A stretch of DNA of 64,000 nucleotides from Phylloscopus collybita (Eukaryota; Chordata; Aves; Passeriformes; Phylloscopidae), in NCBI GenBank assembly GCA_027886175.1, contig JAJNNQ010000024.1, positions 29,491,001 to 29,555,000 on the forward strand. The letters run 5' to 3'. Below the pieces are notes generated by a model, which was not told the DNA's origin, searched no databases, and saw only the letters and a list, made by a program, of their open reading frames with translations. Position 1 is the stretch's first letter; the number at the start of each line of letters is the position of its first letter. The position numbers and the translations under genes are program-made. Shown piece by piece: positions 54,959 through 64,000 of the stretch.

Positions 54959-54979
54959 TTTTTTTTTTTTTTTTTTTTT

Positions 54980-55009
<30 letters not shown>
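54959..55009. repeat. T-rich tract (21 T, CC, 28 T)
   Basis: Two long T runs are separated only by CC. On the minus strand this is a long A tract. It is likely to be length-unstable and hard to sequence accurately. Confidence 0.95.
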
Positions 55010-55010
<1 letters not shown>

Positions 55011-55845
55011 TTCTTTGTTGTTCTGCTCTACCTGAGAAAATGAAACTATGAAGCTGGTCAAAACCTGTCGATGAGATAGCTTTCCTTTAGAAAACACTAT
55101 TTTGTGAAAGTAGAAGTGTATCCAAGAGGCAGTAATATTGTTTCATATCTGAAACTATGCCTAATTCTCTGTTTCATTTTGATTAGATTTCTCTTTACAC
55201 ATTTCCAAAAATTGACATTTGCAAAAACGTCAACATTAAAATTTCCATATCTAATTTTCTGAAATATCTTGCATATTCCCACTTACTAAAATATTTTACC
55301 CTCTACTGTGGGCAGTGATGCAGGAAACAGAAAAATAACACAGATACTGGGCATCTGTAAGAACAGATGGTGGAATGATCCAGCTGATGGAAGGAAAGGT
55401 GAGCAGCTCTTGTTCCCTTTCCACAATTCAATTCTGCAGGTGCCCTGCTCTGCTGCAGGCCCTTGTGGTATGGGAAGACTGCACAACCCCACTCCTGTTA
55501 CAGTGTAAAATGTCCAGACAAAGCACAACTGCTCCAAAAAACTAAAGGGGCAGCAAGGACACCTTGTGTTGCCCACTCTTCAATCGTCTCTAGGTCAAAT
55601 CCATTCAATGTCTCAAATGTTTTTTGGAGAAGTCTAACCGTGCAAGCTGGCCTGGCATGTGAAACCTAAGCTGAGTACTTCCAAGACATTCCCTTCCACT
55701 GAAAAAGACGTTATTCTTTCAATTCCAGTAACACCTTTCTTAATGGAAAGTAATCTCATTTCCCTCTAAGAGCAGCCCTCCATAAAATAGAGGTATTTGC
55801 ACACGGTGCTCCAAAGACTATAAGAGGTTTTTAATTTTAGGACAG

Positions 55846-55875
55846 GTTTTTGTTTATTTGTTTATTTATTTGTGG
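55846..55875. repeat. (TTTA/TTTG)n simple repeat
   Basis: This is a short array of TTTG and TTTA tetranucleotides. Confidence 0.8.
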
Positions 55876-56566
55876 AGGTGGATTTTATAAGTAGCAGTTT
55901 TGCTCTCTGACTAAGATTCACTCTTAAATGTCAGGACATAACCACAGAAGAAAACAATGTTTTAGAAAGTACTAACTCAATTCCTCTAAAAACCAGTTCA
56001 GCATTATCTTAAGACAGAGAGTAAGTATACCCTAATGTAATCCAAAGTCTAAAAAAAGCAGTTTCTTTGCCATTAAGGGTGAAAAACAACATTTCAGTGT
56101 CATTCACGGTTGTTTTTTCAAGATTCCCTAAGTGTTGAATCCAGCTCCTTAAAACTCCTCCTATGGAGCAGGCAGGCATGAGCCAGCTGAAAGTCATCTG
56201 AAGCAATCTTCTGTCCCGCTGCCTTATTTTTGTTCAAGTTTCGTGAGGCTGGGTTTTTTTTAGCATGAGATTTCAACGGAACTGAAAATATCTCGTAGCA
56301 CAAACTCTGCAGCATGCTGTGAGTAATTTACAGCTGCCAAAACCATCTAAATCAAATCCCATGAGGGATTCTTCTTTCTTCAACCCATGCACGTTAGAAA
56401 ACAAAAATGGCCAGCAGCCATTCTCCTTCTCCTCCTCCTCTTTCACTGAGCAGATTCCTGCAGCTGGAGCAGTGTCATTAGAAGCTGCACTTATGTACTA
56501 CAGGGCAGAAGAGAAACATGGTGCAGTTTACAGCAAGCAGTTCAATTAATAACAACAGCCTCACCT

Positions 56567-56643
56567 CTTTTTTTTCTTTTTCTTTTTCTTTTTTTTTTTT
56601 TTTTTCTCTCTCCTTTTTTTGTTTTTGGTTTTGGTTTTTTTTG
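56567..56643. repeat. T-rich polypyrimidine tract
   Basis: This tract starts with TTTTTC units, continues as a long T run with CTCTCTCC, and ends in GTTTTTGG-type units. A Lys-rich frame on the minus strand is only the translation of this tract, not a gene. Confidence 0.9.
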
Positions 56644-59600
56644 TATGTGTGTGAAGTGAAGTGAGAGAATTTCAGAGGCAAACACCGTGGTCTGGATTCT
56701 GAGCATTGCACAGTGTGCTGGCCATACAATTATTTGTAATTGCAGTTCATCTAATTGCATCCAAAGGCAGTCAGACATAAAGGAGGATTTGGTATCTAAC
56801 TAGTGTTCTGCCTGTATAGCATTTGAGATTGCATTTTTTAAGGCAAACACTGAGAATTCTATAAAACACTGGTGCAAAGCAAATACACACAGTGCAATTC
56901 AGGTTTTCCTCCAAAAACACCACAGGAAGTTTTGAAAAATGTGTGCCATGATTTATTCATGGAGGAAGTTGGTTTTGAAGATGGTTTTCCCCCTCATTTT
57001 TATATTTTCAACCTCTGAAGAGAAACTTCAGGGCTATGCATGAGGGCTAGAGCATACAAGGTGGGGAGTTCGCCTTTCATAAAACACTGGAGAGCACCGG
57101 GATGAAAACCAGCAAAAGACACAAAGTATTGGATTAAGTCCTTGGACATACAGAAGACAGAGAAAGCAACTGTTAGCCAGGCTGACAAAACACTGCTTGA
57201 GGTATGTTATCAAACAGATAGAGCAAATCAGAGTGGGAAATGAGCAAAAAGTAACAATATCACGAGAGGTATTCAGAAAGAAAAATCTGGTTGTAAAGGG
57301 GCTTGGTGAATTGTAAATGTCATGTTTCATTCCTGGTGGCCAAAGATCTCCACCCAATATCATCACTGGCCTTGCTGAGTGCAAAGGAGCCAAAGGGAAA
57401 CATGCACAACACAGAACTGTGTGGGGCCCTGTGGAAATGCAGATGGAGGGGGCAAAGAGGATAAACAGAGATATTGCTGCCCACAGGGCCTGCTCAGATG
57501 TTGTTTGGTACAAAAGAGACTGTGGGACCTGTGTGGAGACGATTCAAAGTAGTTCCCAGGGTTTCCCTCCCTTCACTCCTCTCAGCGCACTTCCCTGCCT
57601 ACTGCCTGACCCGACTGCTCAGACCAGGAACTGAAGTCTGGGTTTAACTGCACATTTAGTTACTATACAGTGGTTATTCCAGATAGCTTTTGCTCCTGCT
57701 AAATGCCAGTTATAGCTCTTGAGCGAACACTGGCAAAAATTGTTGTGTTCTGAAAATCTGCATGGGCAATATGCTGCACAGCCTGGTTACAAACCCCTAG
57801 TTTCCAATTTTTCCCAGTGTCACAGTGTGTTCGCTAGATCTAATGCAGTAGGCAGGCTCCCCTTTGATTTTTTTCCTCTTCTAGAATACAGAGGGGTTCT
57901 AGTGTTTCACTTTGTCTTGGAAAGCTGAAGGAGTGAAGCTCTCTTCTTCTTGTAGAGCAGTGTGTGATAGTCCATTCACTTAACACTTCTTGTCCCCCAC
58001 CAAAGCCTCAGAAAATACGGGCTCATCTTTCGCTGCACAATGCAAATCTGTTAACATGAGATGCTGGCTGGGTTTCTGTGTGGGATGATTCCCATAACCA
58101 GGTCCTATGGTCTGCTCCACAACAAAATGCAAACTAGATTGGTTTGGGTTTTTTTAAAGAAACTCCTCATTGTCTTTTGTGTCCCGCAGGCCAAAAGCAA
58201 TTTTCTCCAACATTCTTTGTACCACCGCCTGCACAGTTTGTGGTAGAAGTTCATATATTTGTAAGGTCCTATTCAGAGATATTTTCAGCACAACAGAAAA
58301 TGAAAAACACTTTAAGAGATGAGGAAAAAATTAGCAACATATTAGCTAAAACTGACTTCCAATTTAGAGCCATCAGAATCCACTGCTATAGTTAGTACAG
58401 AAAACATTTCCAGTTCAGGTTTGAGTTTGCTCAGTAATTCATTTCTACAAAGTCACCATGACCTGAACTATGCCTTCCTGATGCTTCCTTTATGCAGAAG
58501 AACTTTTGCTCTTCAATCTTCCCACCCCCAGGTTTCCACTATTTTTATGATGACATCATTTTTCTTTCCCTGATGACCTTTTTTTTCATTGTGAAAACTT
58601 CCGTACAGTGGTTTTCAGGCCTCCTTTATCAGGACAGTTAATTGCCAAGTGCATTCTGCAGAATGTCTCATTTAACCTGCTCCCTCCAGCTCCATGCAGC
58701 CTGAGTAGATTCCCATCTTGCTTATATTAGCCCCTATTTTATCACCAGAAGCTTGCCTGGGTGTTGTCTGTGTTTGAAGAACTCCTTCTTTGACTTTAGA
58801 TAGATTCTATTAGAAAGAATTATTTAAGCAATATTGCTAAGCAAGCCAGCACTAAACCTTACTGTGACCACTTCAAGCTAGGTAAAGAGTAAATTATTTC
58901 TCTTTACCTTAAGTAATCTTATTTTTTAAGACAATCTTAAGAAAACTGAAAAAATATCCATGCTGCTTTAAAATTTCTACCTTTACAGGAATTCTTCAAG
59001 CCACTATCTAAACAGAGATATTCAGGAAAACTATACTAAACCAATGAAGGTGGTAATTTAAAATGGATTTTCTAAAAGGCTACAAGTTACTTAGGAGAAA
59101 ATCCCTACTGAGAATTAAGATGATGCTGACCTGATTTCTTTTACTTCATTTCTGATTTTCACACAAATCAGCTAATGCTTTTTCAGGAAACAATCTCAGA
59201 AAATCCACTCGTTTCCCTATATTTCACTGTTATGTGCAAATGCAAATGTATGTATATTCATATGCCCTGACACATATCCAGTTCAAACCAAAAAATGCAA
59301 GAGCAGCTCTGCTACCACCCATTTTTTCTCATTCTCCAGTTATCTCCTTCTCCTAGAAAAAAGGGGAATGCTGCTGCATCTTCCCAGGTACCTTCCCATG
59401 CCACAGTAAAGGAATTGTAGGGCTGGAGTCTGCCCACCAAAGCAGTGAGTTCATGGGACAAGCCTAGAGAAACCTTAAATGAACATGAGTTGGTGTTAAT
59501 CTGTACCAAATCCGAGTGGAATGGGAGCATCTCTCTGCAAAATGTCCAGCTCTTGTTCTAACCTACAGGCTTGCAGGAAAAGAAGGAGATTTCGGTTTTA

Positions 59601-60199
59601 AGATTAGAGATAATGGTGCTACCTATTTATTTATACATGATATTTCACACAGTCACGTGCCAACATTTTGAACCACAACTCCGTTCTGTGTTTTAAGCAT
59701 GTTTTGATCTTTTTACAGCAGACATACCTGGAACCCTCACTTCACTTGTGATCTCTGCTACATGCACCAGGCATTTTGCTCTTAAATTTGTCTCCCTGGT
59801 ATTGTACTGCAAGAACCAAAAATTCACCTTTGGTCTCCTATTCATTTGTTGGTATTTATCTTTTCTCTCTACATTGAGAAGTTGTAATTTTTCAGTCTCC
59901 CAGCCTTTAGAGCCTCATATGTCAAAAATAATTTAGGATGGCCATTTTTTTTTTTCCTGGAGAGGGGGCTGAGAAGAAATTAACATGAGTCCCTCAGGTG
60001 GTTGTTGGTTGTAAGTGAATGTTCCCCCTATTTCTTCCTTTCCCCTATTATTTTCTTCTTACACTGACCTGGAGAAAAATTTTTTCCCTCCCATAACAGT
60101 TTAAGTGTATGCAATTGCATGAGTACCCTGATTCCCAGTTGTGGGTGGGAAGAGCAGGCTGAAGAAGAATTCCAACATGTGGAAATGATGTTTTGTTCA

Positions 60200-60600
60200 T
60201 CAAAACATCAGGATCTCCTCCAGAGATCGAAGATGGAGGCAGCACCCTGAAATACGACAGCAGTGGCCTGGTTGCCACCAACCCAGGTGACGGGAGCAAA
60301 TAGTGAAAGCCCTGTGTCTGCATGAATGACAGCAGGGCCGAGAACGCCCCGTCCCGAAGCAGCTGCAATTCTAATGTTACACAAACTATTAGCACGCACC
60401 AAGGCTTCCTGAGAGCAGGTGGGAGTGCTTCCATCGAGATAATCGCTTTCGTAAAAATAGTTTGCTTGGTGGGGGCAGGAGATTAACACTTTTTGTGGTT
60501 AACAGTTTAAGGGTCAAACTGCGTTCTCAAGCCTGACCCGAAAGCTGGGTAAAAGTCCACGGGTATTTGTATTCCGAAACAACCCATTTCAATGTCCCAA
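60200..60600. promoter_or_regulatory. CpG-retaining, candidate conserved regulatory element
   Basis: This stretch keeps well over a dozen CpG sites in about 400 bases, including GGGCCGAGAACGCCCCGTCC and GATAATCGCTTTCGTAAAAA. The neighbouring kilobases have very few. It has no convincing ORF, splice-flanked exon or repeat signature. CpG retention in unique non-coding DNA upstream of a developmental transcription factor is the usual look of an enhancer or a conserved non-coding element. The assignment is inference; no alignment was possible. Confidence 0.3.
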
Positions 60601-62868
60601 CACAATTTTGGAGTAAGGGTCCATAGGAGCACAAATATGCAGGAAGCAATGGGCAAAGGAGACAAATTTGACAGAGTTTTAAATTATCCGAATCAGTTAA
60701 GCCAAAACCAGCAAGAAAGTCTACATCAGTGAGTGCTAAAATGGGATTTATCATTGGGAGTATCAGGGATTTACAGGCATAACACTCTTCAACAGAAAAC
60801 AGCAATAAATATTTGCTTGTAGCCTATAAAACTAAGAATGCAGAATTATTAAGATCAATGCACTCAGATACATTAATATAAATACAAAATAACAATTACT
60901 CATGTCTAGGTCTCAGAAGTAAGACAGCAACATGTAAGCAAGCTGAAGAACATTTATATTTATTAGTAACAGAGGAGGATGCTACATAAATTCAGATCAG
61001 CCCCCTAGGATTAAGCATATTCAACTTGGCAGGCCAAGGCCGCTTGTGCATAACAATTCTGAGAGACTTGGCTGAAGAGATCTCTGACCTGCTGTGATGG
61101 TCTTGAACGTTTGCTGGAAGTGCAGGGGAACACTGAAAGACTAGAGCAGTGTCAGTGTTAAGTGAATGGGATGAACAGAGGGGCTCTGCTGACAAGTCTT
61201 GGTATTTCTTCTGGGCAAGAAAAACGCAAAAGTCGGGAAGGGATCCCATTCATAAAAAAAGCCAAAGAATAAAGATATAAATAAAGTCATACCATATATT
61301 TCAATGGAACATAAATCTTGTTAAACAGGGCATGCTAAAGCAGGCAAATGCGAAGTTGTGCACTTAGGAACAAAGACTGGGAGCCAAACCAACAAACTGA
61401 GGCTTGTGTTTTGAACAGTGGTGTGCCTGAAAAGGGATAAGGTGTCACAGTGACAAGAACACCATATGAACTTCCAGTTTAATGCTCTGGAAAAAAACCC
61501 AAGTAACTGTGTTTAAACTGGGAAGTATTGAGTGGGACTTGAGGTAGTTGAAATCTAGATTTTCAAAGCTTTTAAGGAAGAGGTGCTTCTACTGGACTAC
61601 TGTATATAGTCATGTGCACATACTTTCCAAAGGATTGTTAGAAGTTCAATAAGATAGAGAAAAGAAACAGCAAAATTACTTCTGATTTTGAGAAAAATAT
61701 GTTTCAGAGGAAGATGCAAGGAGCTGTGCCAGCTTCGTATACCAAAGGAAGATAGGATGAGTTTATTACAATGCAGAAATATGCTTACAGTTTAAAACAT
61801 AAAATATAAGACAATTCTTTAATTTCCTGGAGGAAGGCTTGACAAGAACCAATACAGGAAGCTGAATCTCCTTTCTGAGGGGAAGAAGACACATGTTCCT
61901 AGCAGTGGGGTATCTCCTGCTGCAGGTGGTGCTGAATTCTGCTTCTGAACCTTTCATAGGAAACCTAAGTGTTTTTCTAGAAGATATTCTTTAGCCAAAT
62001 AATAAGTTGACTGAATAAGATGCTGCAGTCTCTGGCATATGGAAAGGTAATGAGGCAATTTAAGAGTCTCCTTGGTCCTTAAACTCCATATGTCTAAGCT
62101 GCTCTTCCTTATCACAATTAGAAGATTGGCAGGTTTCCATAGATTTTCATCAAAGTAAGCAAAAATATTGTTATGCCAAAGAGTATTCCTTACCCCCCAC
62201 CAGGATACATAAATCTACAGGTATCTCAGGTAATCTCACCAAGAAGTAATTCTTTTAGTCCTTGTGTTGATTGAACTTTAAGGCCTCTGTATTAAAGCAC
62301 TGAACAAGGAAAAAGCTTTGTCTTTGGATAATGATGATGCTGATGATGACTTCAAGGAGGTTTCACAGCCCCTTTTCTGTGTGACCCTCTTAATATTGAA
62401 ATAAATAAATAGAAGCCCAATATGTGTCTTTTCCCTATCATATGATAGCAAATACAAAAACAGTGAACACCACTTTACATTGTAAACCAAAATACAAGCT
62501 GCTAGTGTTATTTATTGGTAGAAAATTGTACACTACAGCTCATCAGTGTAACATGAAGAAAATCCTACAAAGGCAACTAGGACACCTCAGAAGATATTCA
62601 GTCTATGCTCCTTGTGGTTTACAGCATATTCCTACTGCTAGTGGAAAAGGTGATCTGCAGTGTTAAAGTAAAAATATTTATATTTTTACTTACAAAAAAA
62701 AAAAAAAAGGTACTATTGGGAAAAAATAGTTATCAAAGCTAGAAAGCCAAAAGCACTCACTAAGCTTCGCTACAAAGAGGATGCAGACATCACAGGAGGG
62801 ATCAGTAAATTGCCCTACTCAGCTCCTCTGAGCTTCAAAAGCAGAGGCAATTTGAATCAGAAGTAAAG

Positions 62869-62870
<2 letters not shown>

Positions 62871-62911
<41 letters not shown>
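62871..62911. repeat. A homopolymer (41 bases)
   Basis: This is an uninterrupted run of 41 A followed by GAGAGAAATAAAG. No retroposed parent is identifiable. A homopolymer Phe/Lys stretch in predicted frames here is an artefact of the tract. Confidence 0.95.
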
Positions 62912-62914
<3 letters not shown>

Positions 62915-64000
62915 AGAAATAAAGCAACTTCCTTTTTCTCCATTGCAGATGGGCCAAATTCCATAACGCTGAATTCCATAATTCCCTTCGCTTTCCCTGC
63001 CAGAGGCAGGAATTCAGAGGATCTCTGTTGAGGGGAGGAGGTATTATCAGGAGTACCATCTGCACCCACTTCCACACTAAACAGCTCTCGAATAGCTGCA
63101 TATGACAGTAAATTTGCAGCAAAGCTTGTGAGAGTAATCTAATGTTTGCATTAGGTTCTGAATTAGGTTTCTTTGCTATTTCCTTTTGCATCCTAGATTG
63201 TTAACTGTTCTAGCCTATCCTGTGCTCTCCTCTGTAGGCTCAAAAGGAAAGAACAGGCAGAGGTATTTCTGTTTGCACATTTGTCATGCTTTACATCTTG
63301 CAATGTTTATGGCTTTGATGTGACTTTTTAAGGAAAAGCTTAAACTGGGCTTTGTGGGGGCAAATTTGCCACATTCTCCCACTTCATGATTTCAACCAAA
63401 CTTACTCCAGAAGTTCTGGTTTTAATATCCTAGTGCATTTTTTCAGTTCAGAATCACAGAAAAATCAATACACAGGAAAGCAACACCCTCAGACTATACA
63501 GAGTTCCCCTGTTAAATTACCGTTTTCAAGACCTCTTGATCAGGTCTGATTTCCTCTTTAAAGCCCTTTAAAATCTCTTATGAGCCCTGGATATCACTGT
63601 AGAGCATATCCTGCTTTCAAACATGCTTTCACAACTGCTCCCAGTTTCAAGAGACTTAATAACAAGCAGCACTTCCCCCGTCTGGGCAGCAGAAATCTCT
63701 CCAGCGAGGCAGGGTGCCTTCCTTGCCTTGACTTTCAAAGAGAGCAAAAGCTTTGGGGACACCCAAAGACTTTTGTGCTGCCAAGTTACCCTTGATGGTG
63801 AGGCCCCCTCCATATGTAAGAAATAAAACCCCTGGTGGACACCATTGTCTTGGCAGTGGGTGCATGACATGCATGACACCTTCTTGAACAGAACCATCTT
63901 GAAAATTGCCACTTGGGTCCAGGCAGTGCTTTAAACCTTGTCCTTCATTTGATTTCAATGGCTTGCACAGATTGGCAGGCAAACAGCTGCTTTTTGTGTA

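Larger units (their letters stand above)
34962..64000 (-). other. TBX15: Presumed TBX15 intron 1 / upstream region (29 kb, non-coding)
   Basis: Everything right of the 214-bp exon lacks any ORF I recognise as a gene. The acceptor phase requires an upstream exon ending in a single G, or another base giving a codon ending in AC. No sequence matching the known TBX15 N-terminus, with its Lys/Arg-rich and Trp-containing block, was found here by eye. The human neighbour upstream, WARS2, is not reached. The region contains a CR1 fragment (37166-37411), an ERV-derived repeat (50270-50840), simple repeats, two hairpins, a 24-bp tandem duplication, and a CpG-retaining candidate regulatory stretch (60200-60600). 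The remainder appears to be unique AT-leaning sequence. Confidence 0.7.

Noticed and set aside
56478..56778. Lys/Glu-rich frames
   Set aside because: They are translations of the T-rich polypyrimidine tract at 56567-56643.
60048..60489. Overlapping minus-strand frames in the CpG-retaining stretch, considered as TBX15 exon 1
   Set aside because: The peptides do not match the known N-terminus, and the region reads better as non-coding regulatory sequence.
62869..63191. 118-codon frame ending in a poly-Phe stretch
   Set aside because: Part of it is the translation of the 41-base A run on the opposite strand, and the rest has no recognisable domain.
1..64000. CRISPR arrays, tRNA or rRNA genes, bacterial operons
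   Set aside because: No regularly spaced repeats, cloverleaf-like genes or bacterial gene structure were seen. The window is intron-rich vertebrate DNA.

Overview
The window is vertebrate nuclear DNA, almost certainly from a bird. The T-box exons are near identical to amniote TBX15. Two chicken-repeat-1 (CR1) LINE fragments end in the CR1-type 3' motif, and a third repeat matches an endogenous-retrovirus-derived sequence I know from bird genomes. A passerine is possible, but I cannot establish it from the sequence. Bases outside the exons are AT-leaning and CpG-poor, as expected for introns. There is no bacterial, phage or CRISPR content.

The only protein-coding gene I can support is TBX15 on the minus strand. 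Seven coding exons can be placed to the base from GT-AG splice sites, unbroken reading phase and protein similarity. In transcript order they are 34748-34961, 26860-26961, 24915-25086, 24388-24555, 20833-20897, 13955-14052 and 1-516. Together they give about 445 residues: the end of the N-terminal region, the whole T-box DNA-binding domain (about residues 47-241 of the visible part) and the start of the Ser/Pro-rich C-terminal region. The last exon runs off the left edge, so the C-terminus, stop codon and 3' UTR lie outside. The first coding exon of the long isoform was not found between 34962 and 64000 and is probably to the right of the window.

Region by region: 1-516 is the start of the terminal exon; 517-13954 is a 13.4 kb intron with a 43-base A run; 14053-20832 is a 6.8 kb intron; 20898-24387 is a 3.5 kb intron carrying a CR1 copy that has lost its reverse-transcriptase core; 24556-24914 and 25087-26859 are short introns; 26962-34747 is a 7.8 kb intron with a small CpG-dense block at 33840-33967; 34962-64000 is 29 kb of presumed intron 1 or upstream DNA. 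This last stretch holds a second CR1 fragment, the retrovirus-derived repeat, several long A/T runs, a perfect 19-bp hairpin and a CpG-retaining stretch near 60.2-60.6 kb that may be regulatory.

No new multi-gene system is visible. The most checkable leads are the CpG-dense block followed by a consensus donor on the opposite strand, the CpG-retaining block at 60.2-60.6 kb, a phase-compatible candidate alternative first exon at 48297-48522, the internally deleted CR1 and the long hairpin.
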